DNA of 64,000 nucleotides from a sulfur-oxidizing endosymbiont of Gigantopelta aegis (GCF_016097415.1 NZ_JAEHGE010000001.1:25001-89000); one strand, 5' to 3'; counted from the stretch's first letter, positions 27,263 through 37,200 are shown. A program made the numbers and translations. Notes: generated from the sequence alone by a model not told the origin.

Positions 27263-29761
27263 ATGTTGCTGAAAAACTTACTCATTCTAATTTGCCTGTT
27301 GATGCTCCCAATAAGTATCAATCTGGCAAAAGAAGCACCCGAACAGGCATCTCATGTGCCATTAATTCGCATTGGCGTATTGGCCTTTCGTGGCAAAACT
27401 GAAGCCGCACAACGCTGGTCTGCTACTGCTGAATACCTTAAGCAACAAATTCCCAAGTACCGTTTTGAAATTTTACCCTTGAACCTGACAGAGATGTCTC
27501 TGGCAATTGAAGCAAAATACATTCACTTTGCGCTCACAAATCCCGGCAATTATGTTGCACTTGAAGATCGCTATGGCATATCCCGTATTGCTACCTTACA
27601 AACCTTAAGACGCGGACAATTGAGTACCAGTTTTGGTTCATTGATCATCACTCAGGCTAATAATCCCGATATTAAGACGCTGGACGATCTTAAAAACCAT
27701 AGTTTTATGGCCGTTAGCCCTAATGCTTTTGGTGGCTTTCAATTGGCATGGCGTGAGTTAGCCGATCACAATATTGATCCATTTAGCGACTTTTCTGCCT
27801 TACAATTTGTTGGCTTTCCACAGGATAATATCGTTTATGCCGTACGTGATAACAAAATTGATGCCGGTACTATTCGCGTGGAGATTTTGTTGCGCCTCAT
27901 TGATGAGGGCAAAGTTAACTATAATGATTTTCGCATCCTTAATTCAAAATCTAAAGCCAATTTAATAAGCAATGATGCCTACCCTTTAAGCACTCGACTC
28001 TACCCTGAATGGCCATTCTCACGTTTAAAAGAGACCTCCTATAAACTGTCCACACAGGTTGCTTTAGCACTGTATAGTATGCCTCAGGATCACCCTGCCG
28101 CTCGTTCATCGCATACTGCTGGATGGACTATTCCTCTTGATTATTCACCGGTCTATGAATTAATGAGAAGCCTGAAAATTGGTCCCTATGAAGTTTTACG
28201 GCAAACTTCCTTACCCGCCATTATAAAAAAATATGCCTTATGGTTACTGGTGGTGGCTTTGCTGCTGGGCCTATTAGTTATTTTTAATTTTTATGTCTCA
28301 CGTACCAATCGAAAATTACGCAAAATTGGCGCTGTTTTACGCAATGAAATCACTGAACGTGAGCGTTCGCAAAATATGTTGGCACGCTATAAAGACACCT
28401 TGCAAGATAAAATCTATGAGCGTACCAACGAATTAAATCAAACCAATTTATCTCTAAGAAAAAGTCAGGTTGCCTTACAAAAACTCGCTGATATCACCAT
28501 GACCCCTTTGCTCTCACATGATGAAAAATTATTAAAATTACTCGAAGCGGGGCGAGAATATTATCACTTGCCTGTTGCGGTACTTTCCAGCGTCGAAACC
28601 AGCACTGAGAATAGTCATTCTCAAAATAATCAGCCGCTCACCAAAAAAGCACTCATGTGCAAAGTCTCTGGCAGTATTGATACACAAGATCAACCATCAG
28701 GCCCGCTCAACATTGATTGCATTAATCGTGTCGTTGAGCAGATGGGTGAGCCTCTGGATATTCCTGACTTGGATAGTTTCACTTTTAATACCAGCCCCAA
28801 TACAAGCCCTAGGTCAAAACAAAGTCATTGTATGCAAGGCGGATTAAAAAACTACCTTGCTGCGGCCATTCTAGTTAAAGGCAAGGCACATTGTGTACTG
28901 GAATTTGGCGGCATTCAATCACGCGCCGAGGCCTATAGTCATTGGGATCATAATATTCTACGCCTCATGGCACAATGGATTGGCAGTGAATTAGAACGTA
29001 AATATGCCCATGAAGAACAACAACGCCACCAAATCGAATTGGCGCGCATCTCCCGCTTAACTGCCATGGGGGAAATGGCCGCAAGCCTTGCCCATGAATT
29101 GAATCAGCCATTAACAGGTTCTATCAATTATAGTAGCGGCTGTATTCGTATGCTTAAAGAGGGTGACTTTGATACCGACAAATTATTATTAGGACTTGAA
29201 CGCTCTGTTGAAGGGGCAACATTGGCCGCCGATATTATTCGTCAATTACGCGAATTTGTGCAAAAAGGTGAGTCAAAACGAACCGCAGTCATTCTCAATA
29301 AGGCCGTTTCGAATGTCATGGAATTACTAAAACCTGAATTAAGACGACATCATATTGAGGTCAAGCTAAATCTGTTAACCACTATTGACACTGTACTTGT
29401 TAACTTAATTCAAATTGAGCAGGTTATTCTCAATTTTATTCGCAATTCAATTGATGCGATGGAAAATATTAACTCCACACAACGGCAGCTCATCATTTCT
29501 ACCTTTCAAGAAAATGACATTGTCAGCCTTTCGGTGCAAGATAGTGGGGAAGGCATAGAAGAAGATAAACTCAGTTCTATTTTTGACGCTTTTTATACCA
29601 GTAAGGCTGAAGGCATGGGCATGGGCTTATCCATTAGTCGTTCTATAGTAGAGTCTAATAATGGTCGAATTATGGCCAAAAATCTCCCGCAGGGTGGCAG
29701 TCTTTTTGCTTTTGAATTACCTGCTTTTTTTGAAACAAGTTTGCCCGGTAATAAGCAATGA
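27263..29761 (+). CDS. TtrS-like sensor kinase with PhnD-type periplasmic domain
   Basis: 832 residues. In order: a signal peptide or first helix (LLILICLLMLPISINLA); a PhnD-like ligand domain (about 30-310; IRIGVLAFRGKTEAAQRW, KFVGFPQDNI-type loop); and one membrane helix (YALWLLVVALLLGLLVIFNF, about 325-345). A coiled linker, a GAF-like region (about 400-570), a HisKA domain with MGEMAASLAHELNQPLTG and a HATPase with NFIRNSIDAMEN and GMGMGLSISRSI follow. This layout matches TtrS tetrathionate sensors and relatives that sense sulfur compounds. There are no ttrABC genes in view, so the ligand is open. The stop overlaps the regulator start (ATGA). Confidence 0.75.
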   Translation: MLLKNLLILICLLMLPISINLAKEAPEQASHVPLIRIGVLAFRGKTEAAQRWSATAEYLKQQIPKYRFEILPLNLTEMSLAIEAKYIHFALTNPGNYVALEDRYGISRIATLQTLRRGQLSTSFGSLIITQANNPDIKTLDDLKNHSFMAVSPNAFGGFQLAWRELADHNIDPFSDFSALQFVGFPQDNIVYAVRDNKIDAGTIRVEILLRLIDEGKVNYNDFRILNSKSKANLISNDAYPLSTRLYPEWPFSRLKETSYKLSTQVALALYSMPQDHPAARSSHTAGWTIPLDYSPVYELMRSLKIGPYEVLRQTSLPAIIKKYALWLLVVALLLGLLVIFNFYVSRTNRKLRKIGAVLRNEITERERSQNMLARYKDTLQDKIYERTNELNQTNLSLRKSQVALQKLADITMTPLLSHDEKLLKLLEAGREYYHLPVAVLSSVETSTENSHSQNNQPLTKKALMCKVSGSIDTQDQPSGPLNIDCINRVVEQMGEPLDIPDLDSFTFNTSPNTSPRSKQSHCMQGGLKNYLAAAILVKGKAHCVLEFGGIQSRAEAYSHWDHNILRLMAQWIGSELERKYAHEEQQRHQIELARISRLTAMGEMAASLAHELNQPLTGSINYSSGCIRMLKEGDFDTDKLLLGLERSVEGATLAADIIRQLREFVQKGESKRTAVILNKAVSNVMELLKPELRRHHIEVKLNLLTTIDTVLVNLIQIEQVILNFIRNSIDAMENINSTQRQLIISTFQENDIVSLSVQDSGEGIEEDKLSSIFDAFYTSKAEGMGMGLSISRSIVESNNGRIMAKNLPQGGSLFAFELPAFFETSLPGNKQ

Positions 29762-30375
29762 AATCTGAAATGCAACCGACTGTCTACATTATTGATGATG
29801 ACAAATATGCACGTGAATCTTTAGAATGGCTGGTTGACTCCGTTCATCTCCCGGTGAAAGCATTTGAAGGAGGACAGCATTTTCTCGACTTTTATAAAAA
29901 AGGTCTACCCGGCTGTGCCGTGATGGATGTGCGTATGCCGGATATTAATGGCATTGATCTACACATTAAGTTAAAAGAACAAGGGGCTATCTTACCGGTG
30001 ATTATTATGACCGGTCATGCCGATGTGCCCATGGCGATTCGTGCCATGAAAGCAGGCGTCTATGATTTTATTGAAAAGCCTTATAATGATACTCTGATGT
30101 TACAACGCATTCAAAGTGCCATGAACTACGATAGTGATAAACGTCAGGATCAAATTCGTGTCGATGAGATTAAGGCGCACCTTGATGCACTCACACCGCG
30201 AGAAAGAGAAGTTTTAGGTTTTGTCCTACATTCTACCGCCAATAAAATTATTGCCTCAGAACTCAAAATCAGTATCAAAACAGTTGAATTACATCGCGCT
30301 AATCTCATGACTAAAATGCAAACGAAATCTGTAACCGAATTAGTCAGGCTGGCCCTCATTGCTGGCTTGGAATAA
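29758..30375 (+). CDS. FixJ/TtrR-like response regulator (LuxR-type HTH)
   Basis: 205 residues. Receiver domain with phospho-Asp in GCAVMDVRMPDINGID and Lys in FIEKPYND. A LuxR/NarL helix-turn-helix (LTPREREVLGFVLHS, ISIKTVELHRANLMTKM) follows. It is translationally coupled to the sensor kinase. The FixJ-type arrangement fits TtrR. The candidate target could be the neighbouring solute-binding-protein gene, but I see no proven operator. Confidence 0.82.
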   Translation: MKSEMQPTVYIIDDDKYARESLEWLVDSVHLPVKAFEGGQHFLDFYKKGLPGCAVMDVRMPDINGIDLHIKLKEQGAILPVIIMTGHADVPMAIRAMKAGVYDFIEKPYNDTLMLQRIQSAMNYDSDKRQDQIRVDEIKAHLDALTPREREVLGFVLHSTANKIIASELKISIKTVELHRANLMTKMQTKSVTELVRLALIAGLE

Positions 30376-30458
30376 GCTGCGTTTTCCTGCATAATAGCTA
30401 CATTATTTCTTATCCCTTACATCATCAATAATAACAATATTGCACGGAGATCATTTTA

Positions 30459-31001
30459 ATGACAGCAACACGGAAAATTATCTACTCTCTCTCTTTGGCT
30501 ACAATTGCAACATCCCTACTCCTGACTTCCGGTTGCTCAAATAAAACCTTAAGCGACTATGTCACCGTTACCAACAAATCAGAAATTATTACCAATCCTC
30601 CTGGTGCAACGATTGTTGTCGATGATAAAGAAGTCGGTACTTCACCCATGATTTTTGAAGGTGAGAATATTTTCCCTCCACATTGGGAAGGCACTTCTTA
30701 TATGGTCAAGAGTCGTTTGGAAGTTAAAAGAAATGGTTGTAAAACTGAAACCCGTATTATTAAAGATCCTATTCCAAAAAGCATTAATATTAAACTGGAC
30801 TGTCAAGAACAATATAGAGTTGAAGAGCCTACTCATGCACAGCCTATGATGCAACGTCAGTCCGCACCGATGCCAGCACCTGTCATGATGCCAAAAAGTG
30901 TTGAAGATCGCTTGCTACAGATACAAAATTTGTACAAGAAAGGTTTGATCACTGATGCTGAAAATGCTGAATTACGTAAAAAAGCCTTAAAAGATCTCTA
31001 A
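30459..31001 (+). CDS. Lipoprotein with PEGA domain and C-terminal SHOCT helix
   Basis: 180 residues. A lipobox (LLLTSGC) ends the signal peptide, giving a membrane-anchored protein. Residues about 45-80 (TNPPGATIVVDDKEVGTSPM) form a PEGA-like beta-sandwich. A Pro/Met/Gln-rich linker precedes SVEDRLLQIQNLYKKGLIT and AELRKKALKDL, the SHOCT-type short helix. Family members occur as cell-envelope proteins of unknown function. Two dyad hairpins follow the stop. Confidence 0.7.
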   Translation: MTATRKIIYSLSLATIATSLLLTSGCSNKTLSDYVTVTNKSEIITNPPGATIVVDDKEVGTSPMIFEGENIFPPHWEGTSYMVKSRLEVKRNGCKTETRIIKDPIPKSINIKLDCQEQYRVEEPTHAQPMMQRQSAPMPAPVMMPKSVEDRLLQIQNLYKKGLITDAENAELRKKALKDL

Positions 31002-31010
31002 ACAAGCCAC

Positions 31011-31035
31011 GTACTTGGGCATCCTGCCCAAGTAC
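31011..31035. terminator. Hairpin after the PEGA lipoprotein gene
   Basis: GTACTTGGGCA and TGCCCAAGTAC form a perfect 11-bp stem with a three-base loop. A second dyad (TCATGGG/CCCATGA) lies about 12 bases on. Neither is followed by a T run, so termination is likely but inefficient. Confidence 0.55.
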
Positions 31036-31200
31036 CACGATGTCTGTCATGGGTGAAATGCCCATGATCTCAGACTAGATATGACTCTCAAGCACCTCCC
31101 CCCATTAGCTCTTTTCTCCCTGAGTCTTTAGCATTTTTCTGTCAAATTTGTGATTCTTTTCCGTATTTTCAAAAATAAATGCTATTATAGTCAACTTTAT

Positions 31201-31226
31201 GGAATAAAATCTTAGGGACTTACGTC
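31201..31226 (+). promoter_or_regulatory. Candidate ECF-type promoter
   Basis: GGAATAAA (31201-31208), 14 bases, then CGTC (31223-31226). This resembles ECF-sigma promoters with a GGAA-type -35 and CGT-type -10. It lies 29 bases before the ECF sigma gene, suggesting autoregulation. It is a pattern match only. Confidence 0.35.
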
Positions 31227-31254
31227 TTATATAAGCTCGGACTAATTTTAATCT

Positions 31255-31788
31255 ATGTCAATATTACAATTTTGTTTTCGTAATAAGCAGTTAGAACAAA
31301 GACTTGAAACATGCAGAGAACGTTTATATCGCATTGCTTTTGCATGGTGTCACGATGAGATGCTGGCTGATGATTTGGTGCAGGACACCTTGGTCAAGGC
31401 ATTGTTACGCCTGAATCAATTAAAAAACCCCGAGGTGCTTGAATCTTGGGCAATCAGCATACTTAATAATTCTTGGCGGGATTATTTGCGGCGAAAAAAA
31501 GAATTCACCGATATTGATGAATTAGTTTATTGCTCAGATGAAACGCCGGATTATATACACGAGCGTGAACGCACTATCAATCAGGTTCGCCATGCGGTCA
31601 GCCAACTGCCAATGGGACAACGGCAGGTTGTGGCCTTAGTGGATCTGGAAGGTATGACCTATAACCATGTATCTCAAGTACTAGAGATTCCTGTGGGTAC
31701 TGTCATGAGTCGCCTGAACCGTGCCCGTAAAGCCATGTTGAAGCAATTAAGCAATGATACCAATATTGTGAAATTGCATCAGCAATAG
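31255..31788 (+). CDS. ECF sigma-70 family sigma factor
   Basis: 177 residues. Region 2 is LYRIAFAWCHDEMLADDLVQDT and AWA-type helix, followed by SWAISILNNSWRDYLRRKK. Region 4 is LPMGQRQVVALVDLEGMTYNHV and IPVGTVMSRLNRARKAML. This is a compact ECF sigma with no region 1 or 3. The gene is followed by one encoding a short-N-domain anti-sigma protein, 18 bases away, forming a sigma/anti-sigma operon. The signal is probably sensed through the partner. Confidence 0.88.
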   Translation: MSILQFCFRNKQLEQRLETCRERLYRIAFAWCHDEMLADDLVQDTLVKALLRLNQLKNPEVLESWAISILNNSWRDYLRRKKEFTDIDELVYCSDETPDYIHERERTINQVRHAVSQLPMGQRQVVALVDLEGMTYNHVSQVLEIPVGTVMSRLNRARKAMLKQLSNDTNIVKLHQQ

Positions 31789-31806
31789 ATCAATGGAGGT
31801 TAGAAA

Positions 31807-32559
31807 ATGAATCATTCAATTTCAACTGAAATGTTAAACGCCTATATCGACAATGAGCTGGATAAAAAAGAATCTCAGGAAATCGAAAGGGCCATTAAAA
31901 ATGATAGTGAGCTAAGTAGACGGCTGGATGAAATTCAACAGCTTAAGCTGAAAGTCCAAGCGAGCTATGCGACTATTAGAGCACCGCTTCGTCAGGATGT
32001 TCCCATGGCAAAATCAAATTGGTTGCCGACCACAATAGCCGCCTCCTTAACCTTGGCAGTTGGTGTTTCTTCCGGTTGGTATGGCCATCAATATATTGAT
32101 GCTGGAGTTGTTTTGGGTGGTGCTATCGGCTCAGTGAATCAGGATGCCAGTGTCGAGAATCTGCTCGGTGTAAAGTTACAACCGGTGCAGGCACAGGATG
32201 ATAAAATCATTATCCATTTGGCACAAAATGATCGGGCTTTATTTGATAAGGCATTGGCAAAAGCGGAAGCCTTATTGGATCGCTTTGAAAAGATGGAGCA
32301 AAAAGGGTCAATTCAAGTGTTAGCCAACTCCTATGGCATGGATATTTTACGCAATGATAAGAGTCATTATAAAGAGCGCATTACTAAAATGATCAATGAA
32401 AATGACAATATTGAATTTGTTGCTTGTTCTAACACCATTAAACGTATGGAAGAAAGTGGTAAACAGGTTGATTTGATCGAGGGTGTGCAAGTACATGGCC
32501 CTGTAATTGATGAAATTGTGACCCACATGCAGGATGGTTGGACCTATATTAAGATTTAA
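31807..32559 (+). CDS. Anti-sigma-type membrane protein fused to a DsrE-like domain
   Basis: 250 residues in three parts. Residues 1-70 form an anti-sigma-type helical domain (LNAYIDNELDKKESQEIERA) lacking the zinc ligands of ZAS domains. A membrane helix follows at about 73-92 (LPTTIAASLTLAVGVSSGW). Residues about 132-250 resemble the DsrE/DsrF-like fold (DDKIIIHLAQNDRALFDKAL, NDNIEFVACSNTIKRMEES, GVQVHGPVIDEI), with a single Cys in EFVACSN. With the sigma factor inside and the DsrE part outside the membrane, a sulfur- or redox-responsive release mechanism is plausible but inferred. It follows the sigma gene as one operon and precedes a strong terminator. Confidence 0.7.
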   Translation: MNHSISTEMLNAYIDNELDKKESQEIERAIKNDSELSRRLDEIQQLKLKVQASYATIRAPLRQDVPMAKSNWLPTTIAASLTLAVGVSSGWYGHQYIDAGVVLGGAIGSVNQDASVENLLGVKLQPVQAQDDKIIIHLAQNDRALFDKALAKAEALLDRFEKMEQKGSIQVLANSYGMDILRNDKSHYKERITKMINENDNIEFVACSNTIKRMEESGKQVDLIEGVQVHGPVIDEIVTHMQDGWTYIKI

Positions 32560-32582
32560 TATCGACCGTTGCTATTACAAAG

Positions 32583-32618
32583 AAAGGGCGATGAACTGAG
32601 TTCATCGCCCTTTTTTTT
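32583..32618 (+). terminator. Intrinsic terminator of the sigma/anti-sigma operon
   Basis: AAAGGGCGATGAA and TTCATCGCCCTTT form a perfect stem with a short loop, followed by a T run. Confidence 0.95.
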
Positions 32619-32686
32619 GTCTTTGATTTAGTTTTTCATTGCTAACGATTTAGCCTATTTTTTTAATACCCTAATGATTTTAAGGC

Positions 32687-32777
32687 CGTAGGGTGGGCAT
32701 GGCTTTATCTGCCCACGCTGAAGGTTTGATTTATGACCAACAACAGCGTGGGCAGATAAAGCCATGCCCACCCTACG
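32687..32777. repeat. REP/MITE-like 91-bp palindromic repeat
   Basis: CGTAGGGTGGGCATGGCTTT at the left end is the exact inverse of the right end AAAGCCATGCCCACCCTACG, with an internal TCTGCCCACGCTG / CAGCGTGGGCAGA pair. A relative is at 49801-49891 and a partial one at 19128. It contains no coding sequence and has the size and structure of a dispersed palindromic element. Confidence 0.85.
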
Positions 32778-32785
32778 AACCGAGC

Positions 32786-32822
32786 AAAAAAAAAGGTGAA
32801 TAAGCCTAAACTTATTCACCTT
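32786..32822 (-). terminator. Intrinsic terminator of the porin gene
   Basis: On the minus strand AAGGTGAATAAG and CTTATTCACCTT pair around a six-base loop and are followed by a run of T. This ends transcription of the porin. Confidence 0.85.
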
Positions 32823-32858
32823 CAATGATAAATCTTTTTCTAAGAAAAAGTTTTTAGC

Positions 32859-34208
32859 TTAGAAAATTGCAGTAACTTGGAATGATAAGATATCACCGAA
32901 GTCATTTATAATGTCATCGGCAGTATTATTATCATAGGCTTTAGCATCACGAAATGCATAGTTAACCGTTGCACGGGTTTTCTTGTTAAAGAAATACTGT
33001 GCACCAAGAGTCCATGTATCAAAACGGCGCTCATTACCACCACCGTTATTTGTATTCACTGAACCATCAGTACCTCTATTATAACGATCAAAACGTGCTG
33101 CAAGTTCTAATTTAGGTAACACTTTATAGCCAAAATCTAGATACCAACCATCAGCTTCTTCATCAGTTAGAATATTAAAGCCAGCAGCAATCGGTGCACC
33201 ATTTGGTGCCTTTCCTACATTTCCTGGAATAGTACCACCAGTAGTACCATTAAAAATCATACCTTTAGCTTTATTATATTCAGCAGAAGCACGAATTTTT
33301 CCTTTACGGTAGGTTGTTCCTATACCCCAACGTTTTCTGTCAAATTCATCTTCAACATAAGATGCAGGATTACCTTTACCATTATTCGTACTAGTAAGAA
33401 TTTCTCTAGTACCTTTGGTATACCAAGCAAATGTTTTCCAACCATCTCGACGCGCACGCTTACCGGTATAGACCTGTTCAGCAGAGAAATACAAATAATA
33501 ATCTTTATTATTATTATAGTCGCCCTGGTTCAAACCAGTACCATTACCAACCATACCAGAGTAACTAAACTCCCAATCTTCCATACCATCAAAAACGAAA
33601 GTATCAAATACTTGAATACCGGTATCACGAGCGGCACCAAATGCAGTCCATTCATTGCCACTCTTACATGTACTTTGATAGGATGAATTACCAGCTGTGA
33701 GACCATCAATACAAGCTAATTGTCCATCAACATCAAAATGGCGTTCTAATAGCTGTTGATTTGCATAACTGGTAAAATTAATCCAGTCAAATAAGGCAAT
33801 ACCCTGATACACTTCTTCACTCATTGGCGTCTTAAACTGGCCAACACGTACACGAGCACCTTTAATATGGTTAAAAGTCACACTGGCATCGGTTAATTCA
33901 ACCGCTGAACCATATTCTGTAATACCGTTCTTACCAAATTCCGCCAAAATGAAATAGTTGATTTTATCATCTAATGGAAAGCCCGCACCACGAATACCAA
34001 TACGTGCACGACGTAATTGGAATTGTGAGTTACTATCCAGATTTGGACCTATACTATTAAATGCTGCATCTTGACCCTTCCAAGCTCCTGCTGCTAATTT
34101 ATCATTTTCAACACGCTCATACTGAGGCTGTAAGAAACCCCAAACTTTTGCCAAGCCGATAAACAAAAGTGTTGATATTTTTGTATAAAAACACCCATAT
34201 TTGCTCAA
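32859..34208 (-). CDS. Phosphate-selective porin OprO/OprP-like protein, N-terminus rewritten by transposon
   Basis: 449 residues, starting at TTG 34206-34208. The mature part (KVWGFLQPQYERV, QFQLRRARIGIRGAGF, ASVTFNHIKGARVRVGQFKTP, SQQ-type beta strands) is a beta-barrel porin of the OprO/P family ending in a terminal Phe, as outer-membrane proteins do. The native signal peptide is missing: its place is taken by transposon DNA, and the 26-bp terminal repeat itself encodes ISTLLFIGL. This gives MSKYGCFYTKISTLLFIGLA before the natural mature start, which looks like a plausible but unproven signal peptide. Expression would depend on a promoter in or near the transposon. Confidence 0.75.
   Translation of the reverse strand: MSKYGCFYTKISTLLFIGLAKVWGFLQPQYERVENDKLAAGAWKGQDAAFNSIGPNLDSNSQFQLRRARIGIRGAGFPLDDKINYFILAEFGKNGITEYGSAVELTDASVTFNHIKGARVRVGQFKTPMSEEVYQGIALFDWINFTSYANQQLLERHFDVDGQLACIDGLTAGNSSYQSTCKSGNEWTAFGAARDTGIQVFDTFVFDGMEDWEFSYSGMVGNGTGLNQGDYNNNKDYYLYFSAEQVYTGKRARRDGWKTFAWYTKGTREILTSTNNGKGNPASYVEDEFDRKRWGIGTTYRKGKIRASAEYNKAKGMIFNGTTGGTIPGNVGKAPNGAPIAAGFNILTDEEADGWYLDFGYKVLPKLELAARFDRYNRGTDGSVNTNNGGGNERRFDTWTLGAQYFFNKKTRATVNYAFRDAKAYDNNTADDIINDFGDILSFQVTAIF
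34152..34177. repeat. Left terminal inverted repeat of the 6.46-kb transposon
   Basis: CAAGCCGATAAACAAAAGTG-TTGATA. It pairs with 40583-40608 at 24 of 26 positions. It overlaps the porin reading frame on the opposite strand, where it encodes ISTLLFIGL. Confidence 0.9.
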
Positions 34209-37200
34209 AGTAATGAATTTCCAAGTTTAGAAATAGTTTTTAACAATGCTTGTCTTTTGATTTTGTTATCTTCATTATGTGCTACTTCACTTAATGCTGA
34301 TAACTCTTTATGTTTCTTATTATCTGCATCAAATTCTGGTAAATTCATGTGTTTAAACACATTACCCACTTGAATTGAAATATTATGACTATCAATAAAA
34401 GCTTGTACTGTAGAGCTGTTTAGTAAACCACAAAGATAATAGGCTGGCTCTGAATCATAAAAATCAACAAAAAACAATTTGTGGTCGGGAACAAAAACTT
34501 TTTGACCACTGATAGGATCGTTACCTTTTGTAATGACTGCCGCTCTAAATGATTTATTGCCAGGCTGTTCAGGCCATACCACTTTAAATGGTGCGAAAGT
34601 ATAACTGCCAACATTTGAAATACAGAAATAAGGTGCGTGTTCTGTCATTCGTTTGCTATATGTTGATCTTAAAATAAGCTGGTCTTGATAGGTGCTAAAA
34701 AATCCTTCACACTTTGGTTTGTCTTCCATGTCATTTTCACAATCTTCTAATAACTGTTTTGTGATCCCCTTATTAGGCACCAGTACATATAAATCTTTTT
34801 TGATTGAGACATAACATTCCTGTATATCTCCAGCCCCTTAACTAAAGGATATAGAAAATCAGGTTCTATCCAAAACTTTCTTGCTGGTTTTACTTTTCAT
34901 TTCTTCCAAAGTCAGGGCAGGTTTCAATTTGCACCAAATTATTATTTTTATTTGTATCAATAATTTTTACAAAATAAATACCATTTAATTCTGTGGTTAC
35001 TCCTTTTCTGCCGTTAACCCAAGTGCTTGCACCAGTGATCTTTTAAATGCTTTAAAACCACCTTTCGGTGTAATAGCCCATGGTGAATCACCTCCCGTAA
35101 CAGGGGTTGCCTCACACTTATCAATGTCAACTGAATCAAGAGCTTCTTGTTTTGTGAGGTGAGCAGGGATTGCTTTTTATTTCCTTTAGCCGCTTCCCAT
35201 ATAGCATAGGGTATAGGATATTTTATTGTGTTACCTTTGCATTTTTTAGCAATAAAATAGCTGTTTTATTGGCTGCATCAGGAAATGGCTTTAAAGCTTT
35301 TAGATCATCAATCCCTACAGGTTGAATGATCTGATTATTTCCGATATAAAATGATCGAAAACCTGCTGAAGATGGTGATTGAAAATGAGTTTGCGTGATA
35401 ACAAATGCTAAAATTCCGTCTTCATCTTTGAGCCATTTATCTGCAACGGTATAGGTGATCATTCCTGATATATCAAGTTCATTTCCACCATGAAATTTTG
35501 TTTTTGAGAAAATTCCATAATGATCACAGGTTGGCTTTATACGTTCACGGTATAATTCGGGTAATTTTGACCATCTGACCCAAGGTGGATTACCAACAAC
35601 CACATCAAACTTTCCTGCAATAGCAGACCAGAAGAAATTACGCACTATACGAAACCAGATACCATTCCAGTTTCTTTCATGTAAATCCAGAATTTTTTCA
35701 TAAGTATGCTTGAGTGGTGATCTCCATTCTTTCATTTCATTGGATGTAATTAATTTTTTTGTATTAATTTTTTTCTGTCTCACGCCACTGAGTACTTTTT
35801 GAAACTAAATTATCCATTAGTAAAAATACGGAATCTAAACGACTTCTATCAAAAGCCAATTCTGAAGGCAATAAAATTTCAAGATCGGCTACTTCACTAC
35901 CAATTTTATAAGAGACAATCAATTCATCTTTTTAGGATTTCGAGCTGGGGAATACACTGCATCCGCTAAAAGAATCGGTATTTCTATATCTGTTCCTTTG
36001 TTATTGTCTAATAAATCAGAAATAGCGATTAATATATTCACTCGGGCAGTCTGGACTGCTAAAGGATTTAAATCAAAGCCCCAGACATTGTTTATGATGT
36101 GTTTTAACACTTCTAAATCACCCCACCCATCATCTGTTGCTTGTATTTTTATTTTCCTGATTAAAGCCAGTAAGAAAGAAGCTGAACCACATGTTGGATC
36201 AAGAAATCGTTGAGTTAAAAATTTTTTACATTGATTCTATCCAGAGTGACTTCAACCAACCATTCTGGTGTATAAACTTCACCCAGACTTTTCGTAGCTC
36301 ATTTGGCACGAGATCTTGATAAAACGACTTAAGAACATCTTTTGAACGTGCGGAAGTTAATTTATCCGCTCTATACATGGAGAATGAAAGCAAAATACCT
36401 TTTAATCCATCAATTATTTTGGCTTGATGTTGTTTCAATCTTGCAACATCAAGATACCAACTGAAAATAACTTCTTCTCCAAACCCATTTATTCCAGCAC
36501 CAGAAAAGAAATTACCCTGTTCAATTTCATATTCCATTCGGTCAATTAATAATTGACCATCAAGGCTGACTGTTTCTCTGATAAATCCTTTATAAGTGGT
36601 TAGTGCATGTTCGGCAACAACTTCTGCACCAAGAATTTTTATCAAAAGAGAGTTGTAAGTATGTATGACAAAAAGTGCAACAGGGATCTTCAATTCTTCA
36701 GACTTTTTTGTTCAGAGAAATTGACTTGAAATCCAATATTATCAAGAATCCCATTCACTTGGCTGATGGAAAGATTTGATGTTTGTCCATAAAGAGCTTT
36801 CCACTCTTCAAAGATCATTTTTATTTTATTATTATTTTTCTTTTCCAGTCGCTCTGATAATGCGTCAGATAAAGCCTGTAACATATTACAGCCAGCATCA
36901 GAACTATGACCAAAATCAGTGATTAGATTTTCTGATGTAACAGGAACCCATTTACAATCAGTCAGAGCCTTAACTATCAAAGATACACTGGATTCACTTA
37001 ATGGTAATAATGCATCATGAACTATTTTTCCTCGGCTGTACCGTGCAAATGCAATATGCTCTGCATCGGTAACTATTCCAATATAATCCTCATTGTCGAG
37101 GGATTCGAGTTTAGCACGAGTCGGGATATATTTTTTAAGCGATCAAACACCGCATTTTTAAATGCAGAACTGGAAGTACTGCCATTAAATAAGCCCTTAT

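Noticed and set aside
27263-30375. Naming the two-component pair ttrS/ttrR outright
   Set aside because: Architecture fits, but there are no tetrathionate reductase genes and the ligand is untested, so only TtrSR-like is used.
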